Shown one piece after another: positions 46,447 through 55,151 of a DNA stretch of 64,000 bases (its first letter is position 1; every line of letters begins with the position of its first letter). Origin of the DNA: Shewanella hanedai (GTDB lineage Bacteria > Pseudomonadota > Gammaproteobacteria > Enterobacterales > Shewanellaceae); NCBI RefSeq assembly GCF_007197645.1, contig NZ_VKGK01000001.1, forward strand, positions 372,001 to 436,000, given 5' to 3'. Under the pieces are notes generated by a model. That model had not been told where the DNA came from and searched no databases. It saw only the letters and a program-made list of their open reading frames with translations. A program made the translations under genes and the position numbers.

Positions 46447-48072
46447 ATGTTCAACTTTAAAATAAAACAGAAAATGACATTAGGCTTACTGATTCCGCTC
46501 ATCCTTATGAGCTGTATCTGCTTTCTTGCTGTCAATATGATGGGCAAAATTGAGTCCGGCGTAGTAAGTATTTATAACGATAGAGTTGTGCCTTTAGAGG
46601 AGCTTAAAGTAATAGGCGATGATTATGCCGTCTATATTATCGATGCTATAAATAAGGCCAATGCCGGTGCGTTAAGTGCTGAAGAAGCGAGTAAAATTTT
46701 ACGGCATGCTAGCCTGAGTATTAGTGAAAAGTGGCAGGCCTTTTTGAGCACCAATCTCACAGAGGAAGAAGCCCAATTAAGCCGAGAAGCGAATAGATTA
46801 TTTTCTGCAGCGGATACTTCTGTAGCACAGATTATTCAAAAGCTTGATGGATTAGAAGGAGATATTACTGGAGAGTTGAGTCATGATATTTTACCCCTCT
46901 ATGATGTTGTTGATCCTGTCAGTGCTAAAATTTCAGAGCTAGTGGCTCTACAGTTAAGAGTGGCGGGTGAAGAAAAACATAAAGTCAGTGAGATCTATTC
47001 TTCGTCCGTTGTTCTATTTATTACTCTGAACTTAATTGCTGTGATTGCGAGTATTCTCATTGGACTCTGGGTGACCAGAGCGGTAATGCTTCCGATAAAT
47101 GATATTGTTAATAAGTTGAATACCATTCAGAAAGACTCCGATCTTACTGTGCAATTCAATACGTTTAATGATGATGAGTTAGGTCAAATATCTTCTAATC
47201 TAAGCTTAGTCATTAACCACTTGCGTGAGATTTTAGAATCGATCTTCCATGCCTCGAATACTGTTGGAGATTCGACGATCAAGCTACGTGAATTTACACT
47301 TAAAAACAGTGAACGCATGTATGAGCAACAATCGGAGACAGAGCAAACTGCTACGGCGATGAACCAGATGGTCGCAACAGTGGCTGAGGTTGCTCAAAAT
47401 ACGACGGTTGCTGCTGATTCAGCAAGAGATGCAGATACTAGTGCAGCTAATGGGGATCTGATTGTTCAGCAGTCAATTACGAGTATGTCCTCGCTTTCGG
47501 AGCAGATAAAACAAGCTGCTGAGGTCATTACTAAATTGTCTGATGAAAGCAGAAACATCGGCAGCATGCTGGACGTCATTAAGGGGATTGCTGAGCAAAC
47601 AAACTTACTGGCGTTAAATGCTGCGATTGAAGCTGCTAGAGCAGGAGAGCAGGGCAGAGGTTTTGCCGTTGTTGCCGATGAAGTAAGAACATTAGCTCAA
47701 CGTACTCAGAACTCGACTCAAGAGATTGAATCTATGATTGAGCGACTGCAAAAAGGGGTACAGCAAGCAGTGGTCTCTATGGAGTTGGGGATTAAGCAGG
47801 TTAATGATGCAAATGATAAGGCTAACATGGCAGGAGATGCACTCAATAAGATTGTAGGTTCAGTCGATAATATCAGCAATATGAATACTCAAATTGCAAC
47901 CGCTGCGGAAGAGCAGAGCTGTGTGGCTGAAAGCATTAATCGAAGTATCATCACAATCAGTGATATTGCTTTGGCATCGACTGACTCCTCCCATGAACTG
48001 TCGAGTTCGGTAGAGGAACTGAGTTCTCTAGCGGAGAATATGCGTTCTCAAGTGGGTCAGTTTAAGTTATAA
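46447..48072 (+). CDS. Methyl-accepting chemotaxis protein
   Basis: TM1 lies at about residues 12-32, then a periplasmic four-helix-bundle sensor (about 33-190), TM2 near 190-212, a HAMP domain ([25 protein letters not shown]) and a cytoplasmic signalling domain. The conserved hairpin tip is present: [41 protein letters not shown]. The 541-aa length is normal. It should relay a periplasmic ligand signal to CheA/CheW; the ligand is unknown. No pentapeptide tether is seen at the C-terminus (GQFKL), so adaptation enzymes are recruited otherwise. Confidence 0.93.
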   Translation: MFNFKIKQKMTLGLLIPLILMSCICFLAVNMMGKIESGVVSIYNDRVVPLEELKVIGDDYAVYIIDAINKANAGALSAEEASKILRHASLSISEKWQAFLSTNLTEEEAQLSREANRLFSAADTSVAQIIQKLDGLEGDITGELSHDILPLYDVVDPVSAKISELVALQLRVAGEEKHKVSEIYSSSVVLFITLNLIAVIASILIGLWVTRAVMLPINDIVNKLNTIQKDSDLTVQFNTFNDDELGQISSNLSLVINHLREILESIFHASNTVGDSTIKLREFTLKNSERMYEQQSETEQTATAMNQMVATVAEVAQNTTVAADSARDADTSAANGDLIVQQSITSMSSLSEQIKQAAEVITKLSDESRNIGSMLDVIKGIAEQTNLLALNAAIEAARAGEQGRGFAVVADEVRTLAQRTQNSTQEIESMIERLQKGVQQAVVSMELGIKQVNDANDKANMAGDALNKIVGSVDNISNMNTQIATAAEEQSCVAESINRSIITISDIALASTDSSHELSSSVEELSSLAENMRSQVGQFKL

Positions 48073-48095
48073 ACTCTATCTTTACTTTGGGAAAT

Positions 48096-48126
48096 AAGCC
48101 CTCGTTTACTGCTATTAAGAGGGCTT
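48096..48126 (+). terminator. Possible terminator after the chemotaxis receptor gene
   Basis: AAGCCCTC (48096-48103) pairs perfectly with GAGGGCTT (48119-48126) across a 15-nt loop. Only a short T stretch follows, so it may be a weak terminator. Confidence 0.5.
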
Positions 48127-48195
48127 GATATTGATGTCTGTTTTCCGTTATAGCTAGAAAATATGCGTTAGCTAAGGAAAAAACAGATGTTGACT

Positions 48196-48909
48196 TTAAT
48201 CTTGAGTAAAAACAGCTTTCTCTGCTTGTTTAATAATATTGGCGAGTTCACCGCTGGCGTTCATCTGTTTAATAACGTTATTTATTTCAACAACCAGTTG
48301 TGGATGATCTTGGTGAATATAGTGATATAAATAGAGTTCATCTAACGGCTCATTTAGATTGACGATATCGGTGTAACCTCGCGCTTTAATAGTTAAAAGG
48401 CCATCAATGGTATTCGTGAGCGCAATTTGGGCTCGACCTAATTCGAGAAAGTCCATCATGGCTTGAGTGGAGTCCATATCGTAAACAAAAGGCATGCCCT
48501 TGGTTATGTTATCGGTATGCTTTACTCCTCTGACTTTGACGATTTTATAGTGTTCAAGATCTTCCTTTCGATTGATCACAACTCCGCTGTCTTTTTTGTA
48601 AAAAGCCATCGTCTGCAGTGAATAATAGGGAGTAGGAACTCGTATTGCATGTGGGTATTCTATTCCGTAGGAAAAAATACGCATGATTTCACCATCTTTT
48701 TCGCCCGTAGAGAGCATGCTGGAGGCCCGTTTACCCGGCAGTGGCTTTATGGTGATGGTATGTCCCAGTTTCTGATAGAAATGCGGTAACACTTTACGGC
48801 CAACTTCTTGCTCTATTAAGTTTTCAATTGAGACAAACTGGTATTCTTTAGCAATGCATTCCATTGTGGTAAGCGTTAACAGCACGAATAAAATAATATT
48901 CCCTTTCAT
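48196..48909 (-). CDS. Periplasmic solute-binding-like protein (SBP type 3-like)
   Basis: Signal peptide (residues 1-20) followed by a 217-aa domain resembling the bacterial extracellular solute-binding protein family 3: an N-terminal lobe with VPTPYYSLQTMAFYKKDSGVV near 85-110, KIVKVRGVKHTDNI near 121, and a C-terminal lobe with ALTNTIDGLLTIKARGY and VEINNVIKQMNASGELANII. No ABC transporter genes neighbour it. Such solitary proteins in Shewanella may act in sensing or as orphan binders; ligand unknown. Confidence 0.7.
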   Translation of the reverse strand: MKGNIILFVLLTLTTMECIAKEYQFVSIENLIEQEVGRKVLPHFYQKLGHTITIKPLPGKRASSMLSTGEKDGEIMRIFSYGIEYPHAIRVPTPYYSLQTMAFYKKDSGVVINRKEDLEHYKIVKVRGVKHTDNITKGMPFVYDMDSTQAMMDFLELGRAQIALTNTIDGLLTIKARGYTDIVNLNEPLDELYLYHYIHQDHPQLVVEINNVIKQMNASGELANIIKQAEKAVFTQD

Positions 48910-49012
48910 TTTAAGGCCCCGTAATTAACTTATAAAAATAATGGTTTTATTATAGTGTAGTGTTAAGTGCATTATTTTCTATTTGTCGGCTAATAAACAT
49001 AGGTTGTTAATA

Positions 49013-49882
49013 TTAGCGTTGACGGTATTTATCTTTATTTTTTTTGCCTATTTTATAAAGTAAGCCACGAGTTGCTCGTCTAAAGCGAGGAAATAGATAA
49101 CCTAAAGTGGTGAGCTTACCACTGAACCATGGCATGGCTATTTCAGCATTTTGGCCTTGTGAGAGTTTGATGACGGCATTGGCGACCTGTTCTGGACTAC
49201 TCATGGGTTGCGAATAGACAATATCTTCAACTTCATCGATTTCATCCATGATAAAGCTGGTATCAATTGGACCTGGTGAGACAACTGCGACATTAATCGC
49301 TCTGTCTTTAAGCTCATCATGCAGAGCATAGGTGAAGGCCCGTAATCCGGATTTAGTGCTGCTGTAAGTCGCAGCGCCCTGCAATGGAGCTCGCCCTGCT
49401 AAAGAGCCTACCATAATAATGGCATTGCGCTTACCAGTTGTAGGATCTGGCATGTGGGGTAATACAAGGGCGCTAAGATAGAGAGGAGACTTAAGATTCA
49501 AATCCACCATGGCAGCAATTTGAGCTGGTGTTCGCTCGCTAAAATTACCTCTATGGTGCAGACCCACATTATTGATTAACACGTTAATGCAGCCAAATTG
49601 CTCAACGGCTTTATCTACCAGAGTCTGGCATGCCTCTAGATCGGCAATATCAGCGGTTAGTGTCAGCACCTTTGCTTTAGGATACAGTACGAGTGTATTT
49701 TCGAGTGCTTGTAATCCAGCTAACCCTCGTGCTGCGAGTATTAAATTTACTCCTTGTGGAAAAGCTTTTGCAAATCCAATAGCGCACGCTGCGCCTACGC
49801 CTTTTGAGGCACCCGTAATTAATATTGTTGGTATAGAGCTTTCGGTTTTAACATTTATTTCATGACCAAGTTCATTGCTCAT
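49013..49882 (-). CDS. Short-chain dehydrogenase/reductase
   Basis: The 289-aa protein is a classical SDR: TGASKGVGAACA (NAD(P)-binding TGxxxGxG) near residues 18-30, a NNVGLHHRG block near 101, VGSLAGRAP with the catalytic Ser, and YSSTKSG (Tyr-x3-Lys) near 166. Its substrate cannot be read from sequence. It is divergent from the GS-HQR gene at 50220, with a TetR-style palindrome in between. Confidence 0.88.
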   Translation of the reverse strand: MSNELGHEINVKTESSIPTILITGASKGVGAACAIGFAKAFPQGVNLILAARGLAGLQALENTLVLYPKAKVLTLTADIADLEACQTLVDKAVEQFGCINVLINNVGLHHRGNFSERTPAQIAAMVDLNLKSPLYLSALVLPHMPDPTTGKRNAIIMVGSLAGRAPLQGAATYSSTKSGLRAFTYALHDELKDRAINVAVVSPGPIDTSFIMDEIDEVEDIVYSQPMSSPEQVANAVIKLSQGQNAEIAMPWFSGKLTTLGYLFPRFRRATRGLLYKIGKKNKDKYRQR

Positions 49883-50003
49883 CTATCAGCCTTATTATTT
49901 TTATCGAGTCATTGAACACTATCGAAGGGGGAGTAGATTGTTTATTTTGTTGTTTCTAACAAAGTTTAAAAACTAGTTTAATTTATATAGCGAATACTTG
50001 GTA

Positions 50004-50032
50004 TTGACAAGTCCTCATTGGAATATTAGAGT
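50004..50032 (+). promoter_or_regulatory. Candidate sigma-70 promoter of the GS-HQR gene
   Basis: A consensus -35 TTGACA (50004-50009) is followed after 17 bp by TAGAGT (50027-50032; 4 of 6 to TATAAT). The expected start at about 50039 coincides with the palindrome at 50038-50057, a layout typical of simple repression. Confidence 0.55.
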
Positions 50033-50037
50033 TAACT

Positions 50038-50057
50038 TACCTATCGGGTGGTAGGTT
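50038..50057. promoter_or_regulatory. TetR-style operator palindrome
   Basis: TACCTATC-GGGT-GGTAGGTT is an 8-4-8 inverted repeat with 6 of 8 arm positions matched. It overlaps the predicted transcription start of the promoter at 50004-50032. Operators of this kind are bound by TetR-family repressors; the cognate repressor is not identified here. Confidence 0.5.
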
Positions 50058-50219
50058 TGATTTGTAGGTTAGAGTGGTTTGAATCACGACAATGTGAGAT
50101 GACAGCTCACAAAACGATTGTTAAGTGTCATATTCGGATAAGAAAATAGAAGCGTCAATCTTCTATTTCTAGAATCAATGTATGTGACTGTATTGGTATT
50201 AATATAAGTAGGGAAAATT

Positions 50220-51104
50220 ATGCCTGTGTTAAATAAGGGGAAGTGGCAATCATTACAAGATGAGTCATCATTGGAACAAGTTGATGTTTTTAATAAAGAC
50301 TTTATTCCGGAAACGGATCGGTTTCATCTTTATATCAGTAAGGCTTGTCCATTTGCTCATCGCCCCTATCTGGTAATGCGTTTACTCGGATTGGAGGAGC
50401 ATGTATCGATATCTACGCTAGCCGCTAAACGCTTTGATTTAGGCTGGCAGTTTGACAGTGAGTATCCAGATACTCTTAACCAAGCATCAAGGCTATCCGA
50501 GCTTTATGTAAAATCCAAATCTGATTTTTCAGGCAAGGTGACAGTGCCTGTTCTGTGGGATAAAGAGCTGCAAACCATCGTTAATGATGATTCTGCCTAT
50601 TTAGCGAAATGTTTTGCGACAGATTGGCTTTCACTCGCGACGACGCCAATGGATCTGTATCCCGTTGAGTTAAAAAAAGAAATAGATGAGTTATGCAAAT
50701 GGCTTCATCACAACATCAATACGGGTGTTTACAGGGTTGGCTTTGCACATATTCAAGAGTCGTATGATATTCAGGTTGAGTCATTATTTAAGAGCTTAGC
50801 AATATTAGACAAAAGGTTAGCGAAGCAAACTTACCTAATAGGTGAGCAATTAACACTGGCTGATGTTTATCTGTGGCCGACGCTTATTAGATTCGAAGCT
50901 GTTTATCAATGCCTGTTTAAAGCGAATAAATATCAACTGGGTTCATACAAAAATCTATATCGATACATGTTGCATTTGCTAGACAATCCTCAATTTGCTT
51001 CGACACTGGATGTCGGCTACATAAAACAACATTATTTCTTTAGTTTTAAAGCACAAAATACCACAGGTATTGTCCCTGTAGGGCCTGTTCTTCCTTGGTT
51101 ATAG
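50220..51104 (+). CDS. Xi-class glutathione transferase, glutathionyl-hydroquinone reductase-like
   Basis: The enzyme class reduces glutathionyl-(hydro)quinones in the cytoplasm. The 294-aa product has the thioredoxin-fold catalytic motif SKACPFAHR (Cys near 42; the Xi-class signature is CPWAHR), VTVPVLWDKELQTIVNDDSA, a helical GST C-terminal domain and the Xi-class end (IKQHYF, TTGIVPVGP). This matches the YqjG/ECM4-type family. Its 3' end overlaps the LysR gene's 3' end by 6 bp (convergent). The promoter and palindrome upstream suggest derepression by a reactive compound such as a quinone, which is inference. Confidence 0.85.
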   Translation: MPVLNKGKWQSLQDESSLEQVDVFNKDFIPETDRFHLYISKACPFAHRPYLVMRLLGLEEHVSISTLAAKRFDLGWQFDSEYPDTLNQASRLSELYVKSKSDFSGKVTVPVLWDKELQTIVNDDSAYLAKCFATDWLSLATTPMDLYPVELKKEIDELCKWLHHNINTGVYRVGFAHIQESYDIQVESLFKSLAILDKRLAKQTYLIGEQLTLADVYLWPTLIRFEAVYQCLFKANKYQLGSYKNLYRYMLHLLDNPQFASTLDVGYIKQHYFFSFKAQNTTGIVPVGPVLPWL

Positions 51105-51989
51105 TTGAGTGTTGCAGCTTTCAAATTGAGTCTGACAAAGTTGTAAAAACGCCTCAGCTTGGGGGGATAAATGCCTTTCTATAGAACGAAAAATGCCAAT
51201 TTCTCGTTCTATAAAAGGTGTTTTGAGTGGTATCCAAACTAAGTTTTTGTTTTCTAGAGGAAAGGCTAGTTTAGGGAGGGTGGTGACGCCGACGCCTAAT
51301 TCGAGCACTGAAAATAATGAAGTAATATTCTCGACATCATAGTTTGCTTGTTCTGCTAACGCAGCCGCAGGCGTCGCGGCGAGCAGTCTACAAGTGCCAT
51401 TTTTGACGAAAGGAAATGGGCTTATATCCGTCCAATCAACCCCTTGTGTATGGATGGCAAGTGGGTGCTCTTTTTGACAAACAAGGCCTAGTGGGTCAGT
51501 GAAAAGCGGGAAAAACTCTATTCTATGATCATTAATATGCAGGCAATTCCCTAAGGCTAAATCAACCTCTCCGGCGAGTAATCTTTTCTCAATTCCTACC
51601 GCATTATCATCGATTAATGACACATGAACGTCAGGGTGATCATTGCAAAAAAAGGCCAATACTTTTGGCAGAAGTTTAGCGGCAACGGAAGGCACAGAAG
51701 CTATTTTTAAACAGCCTAACTGTCCTTTGGCCGCCGCCCTAAGATCATTATTCAATGATTGATAGAGGTCTAGAAACTGATTGACCATTGGTAAACATAC
51801 TTCGCCATAAGGGGTGAGCTTTGCCTTATGACCAGTATCGAATAACGCTTGCTCTAAGATTTTCTCTAACTCTTTAACTGAAGTTGATAAGGCAGCTTGA
51901 GAGCGGTTTGCTGTATCAGATGCGGCTCTAAAACCGCCTTTTTCAGCGACGAGAGAGAAATACCTTAACTGCTGAAGTTTAATGTCCAT
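51099..51989 (-). CDS. LysR-family transcriptional regulator
   Basis: The ATG at 51989 gives MDIKLQQLRYFSLVAEKGGF, a normal LysR N-terminus with HTH through about residue 60 (ASDTANRSQAALSTSVKELEKIL). AGG lies upstream of this ATG. The ORF is open to 52196 but that extension is not expected in the family. The C-terminal co-inducer domain is about residues 90-290. The gene is divergent from ridA with 158 bp between the two starts, so it very likely controls the 52148-60558 cluster, activated by a pathway intermediate. Confidence 0.9.
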   Translation of the reverse strand: MDIKLQQLRYFSLVAEKGGFRAASDTANRSQAALSTSVKELEKILEQALFDTGHKAKLTPYGEVCLPMVNQFLDLYQSLNNDLRAAAKGQLGCLKIASVPSVAAKLLPKVLAFFCNDHPDVHVSLIDDNAVGIEKRLLAGEVDLALGNCLHINDHRIEFFPLFTDPLGLVCQKEHPLAIHTQGVDWTDISPFPFVKNGTCRLLAATPAAALAEQANYDVENITSLFSVLELGVGVTTLPKLAFPLENKNLVWIPLKTPFIEREIGIFRSIERHLSPQAEAFLQLCQTQFESCNTQL

Positions 51990-52147
51990 AACGACCTGTT
52001 TGCCTTTTTTTAAACGGTTCAGATAGAACCATGGATATAACGATAAAAAAAACTTATCAATCGTAAAAAATAAAGCGTTCGATTGATTACTTATTCTTGC
52101 GCATAATTTAGACATTACGCAATAACAATTGTTAATAAAGGTAAAGA

Positions 52148-52537
52148 ATGACTGCAAGCTTAATAAAACAACCCGTGAAAACAGAACTTTACGCATCTAA
52201 GGCACCATTAGAGTGGGCAGTTATTAATAATGGGACTTTATATACCGCCCAAATTCCTATCAATTCATCAGGCGACGTTGTTGCTGGTGGCATAGGCGCA
52301 CAATCAAAGCAGGTTATGGAGAACTTAATGCATACGTTAGATGCAGCGGGTGTGGATTCAAATGCTGTGTTGCAAGTGCTTATTTATGTTACTGACCGTA
52401 GTTATTTAGCTGAATTTAATCAAGTATATAGTCAATATTTTACCACTCCATATCCAAACCGAGCAGCGATGGTGATTGCCGGACTGGCACGAGAAGAAAT
52501 GTTAGTCGAACTCGTCGTTTATGCGGCAGTCAATTAA
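52148..52537 (+). CDS. ridA: RidA-family enamine/imine deaminase
   Basis: RidA proteins hydrolyse reactive enamine/imine intermediates to ketones and ammonia. The 129-aa product shows the family pattern: YTAQIPINSSGDVVAGGIGAQ, GAQSKQVMENLMHTLDAAG, YVTDRSYLAEFNQVYSQYF and PNRAAMVIAGLAREEMLVELV with the conserved Arg and Glu. It is the first gene after the LysR promoter region. In a catabolic cluster it may deaminate an amine or imine intermediate rather than act as housekeeping RidA; this is inference. Confidence 0.87.
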   Translation: MTASLIKQPVKTELYASKAPLEWAVINNGTLYTAQIPINSSGDVVAGGIGAQSKQVMENLMHTLDAAGVDSNAVLQVLIYVTDRSYLAEFNQVYSQYFTTPYPNRAAMVIAGLAREEMLVELVVYAAVN

Positions 52538-52577
52538 TCAATAACCAATAAAATCAAATAAAAAAATGGGATTCAAA

Positions 52578-54026
52578 ATGACATTTTCTGCAGAAAAATC
52601 GCTTTATATTAATGGTGAGTGGCACTCTGGTACTAGTACAAAAACCAACATTAACCCGTCTGATATTACCTCAAGCTTAGGCGAGTTCTCTCAGGCCAGC
52701 AAGCAGCAGGTTGTCGATGCGATTGAAGCAGCAAGACATGCTCAACCTCAATGGGAACATACTCCGTTAGAGCAAAAGCAGCGTGTTCTACAAGGGATTG
52801 GTGACGAGTTAATTGCACGTTGTGATGAGTTGGGCAAATTACTCTCATGTGAAGAGGGCAAACCTTTTGCAGAAGGCAGAGGTGAGATATACCGAGCTGG
52901 GCAATTCTTCCAGTATTTTGCCGGAGAAGTGTTAAGGCAGATGGGGGATATCGCAGAGTCGGTTCGCCCTGGTGTATCCGTTGAGGTGACACGTGAAGCA
53001 TTAGGCGTTGTTGCTGTTATTTCTCCTTGGAACTTTCCAACAGCAACTGCGGCTTGGAAGATCGCTCCAGCACTGGCTTTTGGTAATAGCGTTATCTGGA
53101 AACCAGCAAATTTAACGCCTGCCAGCGCCGTAGCACTAACTGAAATTATTCATCGACAAGGCTTGCCAGCGGGGACTTTTAATCTAGTACTCGGTAGTGG
53201 TGCTGAAGTGGGGAATACCTTAATTAACTCTGCTGATATTGACGGTGTTAGCTTTACCGGTTCTGTGGATACAGGGCGAAAAGTTGCCACGGCTACTGCG
53301 GCTAATTTTGTTCGTTGCCAACTGGAAATGGGCAGTAAAAACGCGTTGGTGATTGCTGATGACGCTGATATCAACATCGCTGTCGAAGCGACCATCATGG
53401 GTTCGTTTTCAGGTGCAGGCCAAAAATGTACCGCTTCTTCAAGACTCGTCGTATTAGATAGTATTCATGATGAATATGTTGATGCCCTGATTAAACGTAT
53501 GGCTGGCTTGAAAGTTGGCCACGCCCTGTCAGAAGGTGTCTTCATGGGGCCTATTGTCGATAAAACACAACTAGACGCTAACTTTGACTGGCTTGATAAA
53601 GCCAAAGCTCAAGGTGCATCAGTGGGCTTTGGTGGCGAAAGACTGACGTTAGAGCATGAAGGCTACTACATGTCACCGACGCTATTGTTAGAGACTGAAA
53701 ACAGTTGGTCAGTGAACCAGGAGGAGGTGTTTGCTCCCATGGCTAGCATTATTAGGGTGAACAATCTGGATGAAGCAATCGCGACTGTTAACGATACGCG
53801 CTTTGGCTTAACCGGCGGGATCATCACTCAAAGCTTACGCAGTAGCGCCATGTTCAAACAGCAGGCTCAAACAGGCTGTGTCATGGTGAACTTGCCAACA
53901 GCGGGTACCGATTACCACGTTCCGTTTGGCGGCCGTAAAGAGTCAAGTTTTGGTCCTAGAGAGCAAGGCCAATACGCCAAAGAGTTCTATACCATCGTCA
54001 AAACCACTTACCTGCGTCCATATTAA
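52578..54026 (+). CDS. NAD(P)-dependent aldehyde dehydrogenase
   Basis: The 482-aa enzyme oxidises an aldehyde to a carboxylate. It has AVISPWNFPTATAAWKIAPAL (with the oxyanion-hole Asn), the Glu of LEMGSKNALV, the catalytic Cys of GQKCTASSR and EEVFAPMASIIRV. The C-terminal block TDYHVPFGGRKESSFGPREQG resembles semialdehyde dehydrogenases such as the alpha-ketoglutarate semialdehyde type, which is from memory. ATG 52578 is chosen over ATG 52566 because GGA lies nine bases before it. It follows ridA by 40 bp. Confidence 0.9.
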   Translation: MTFSAEKSLYINGEWHSGTSTKTNINPSDITSSLGEFSQASKQQVVDAIEAARHAQPQWEHTPLEQKQRVLQGIGDELIARCDELGKLLSCEEGKPFAEGRGEIYRAGQFFQYFAGEVLRQMGDIAESVRPGVSVEVTREALGVVAVISPWNFPTATAAWKIAPALAFGNSVIWKPANLTPASAVALTEIIHRQGLPAGTFNLVLGSGAEVGNTLINSADIDGVSFTGSVDTGRKVATATAANFVRCQLEMGSKNALVIADDADINIAVEATIMGSFSGAGQKCTASSRLVVLDSIHDEYVDALIKRMAGLKVGHALSEGVFMGPIVDKTQLDANFDWLDKAKAQGASVGFGGERLTLEHEGYYMSPTLLLETENSWSVNQEEVFAPMASIIRVNNLDEAIATVNDTRFGLTGGIITQSLRSSAMFKQQAQTGCVMVNLPTAGTDYHVPFGGRKESSFGPREQGQYAKEFYTIVKTTYLRPY

Positions 54027-54035
54027 GGGGATTCT

Positions 54036-55019
54036 ATGTACCAGAATCAAATTATTATTGACGGTTTGCAGTATTGCAATTGGACCCGAGATTACTTTAT
54101 CACCTTGAGGGACAGCGGTATTACAGCAGTGCATGTGACGCTTGCTTATCATGAAGATGCTCGTCAAACCTTGAGCCTTTTTGGCCAATGGAATCGATTA
54201 TTTGAGCAAAACAGTGATGTGATCATTCCTGTTGATGGCGTGAGTGATATTGCGCTCGCCAAAGCATCGGGCCGAGTTGGGATCATATTTGGTGCGCAAA
54301 ATTGTTCACCTATTGACGATGAGATTGATCTCGTTGAAGTGATGCGTAAGCAAGGCTTACTTATCATGCAGCTCACCTATAACAATCAAAGCTTACTGGC
54401 GACGGGTTGTTATGAAAGAGTTGATTCTGGTGTGACCCGCTTTGGTAAGCAGGTCATTAAGGAGATGAATCGCGTCGGCATGATTATCGACATGTCCCAC
54501 AGCGCGGAACGCTCAACCTTAGACACAATTGAAATCTCAACCCGTCCAATTTGCATCAGTCATGCAAATCCGACTTTTGCTCACGATGCATTAAGAAATA
54601 AATCGAACGATGTGTTGAAGGCCTTAGGAGGAACAGGCGGGTTATTGGGATTTAGCTTGTACCCATTTCACCTGCCAAATGGAAGCCAATGTCAGCTAAG
54701 TGACTTCTGCGAGATGGTCGCTAGAACAGCAGATTTAATCGGTGTTGAACATTTAGCGATTGGCAGTGATTTATGTTTAAACCAGCCACAGTCAGTACTG
54801 GAATGGATGCGAAATGGTCGCTGGTCAAAGTCGATGGATTATGGCGAAGGATCGTCGTCAAACTCTGGGTGGCCTGACGCTTTACCTTGGTTTGATGCTA
54901 AAAATGGCATGAAAAATATCTATCAAGGCTTACTTGAACATGGTTTTGCCCAAGAGGAAGTTAATCAAATTATTGGTGGTAATTGGTTTAATTTCTTGGA
55001 ATTAAGTTTAAAAAAATAA
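54036..55019 (+). CDS. M19 membrane-dipeptidase-like protein lacking usual metal ligands
   Basis: A 327-aa TIM-barrel amidohydrolase related to M19 (renal dipeptidase). M19 enzymes start with HNDLP or HxD; here the place is IIIDGLQYCNWTRDYF, without His-x-Asp. The usual Glu bridging ligand in IEG is replaced by GAQNCSP. The later histidines (DMSHSAERS and ISHANP) and the SDL Asp are present. Similar sequences are known to me from betaine/dimethylglycine catabolism loci in Pseudomonas (PA5396-like). It is likely not a true dipeptidase. It begins 10 bp after the aldehyde dehydrogenase stop. Confidence 0.82.
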   Translation: MYQNQIIIDGLQYCNWTRDYFITLRDSGITAVHVTLAYHEDARQTLSLFGQWNRLFEQNSDVIIPVDGVSDIALAKASGRVGIIFGAQNCSPIDDEIDLVEVMRKQGLLIMQLTYNNQSLLATGCYERVDSGVTRFGKQVIKEMNRVGMIIDMSHSAERSTLDTIEISTRPICISHANPTFAHDALRNKSNDVLKALGGTGGLLGFSLYPFHLPNGSQCQLSDFCEMVARTADLIGVEHLAIGSDLCLNQPQSVLEWMRNGRWSKSMDYGEGSSSNSGWPDALPWFDAKNGMKNIYQGLLEHGFAQEEVNQIIGGNWFNFLELSLKK

Positions 55020-55151
55020 CAAAAACCGAATGATGTAATCATCACTCATATTATTTAAGAGCGTGTTGTTATCAGTATTTCATAATTAGTAGAACAAAAT
55101 AATGAAGCTGATATGTGCAAAAAAAAGCAGTTTAATGCTTGGAGACAATAA

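Larger units (their letters stand above)
49883..50219. other. Divergent control region with promoter and palindrome
   Basis: A 337-bp region between the SDR gene and the glutathione transferase gene. It contains the sigma-70-like promoter and overlapping TetR-style palindrome listed separately. Confidence 0.55.
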
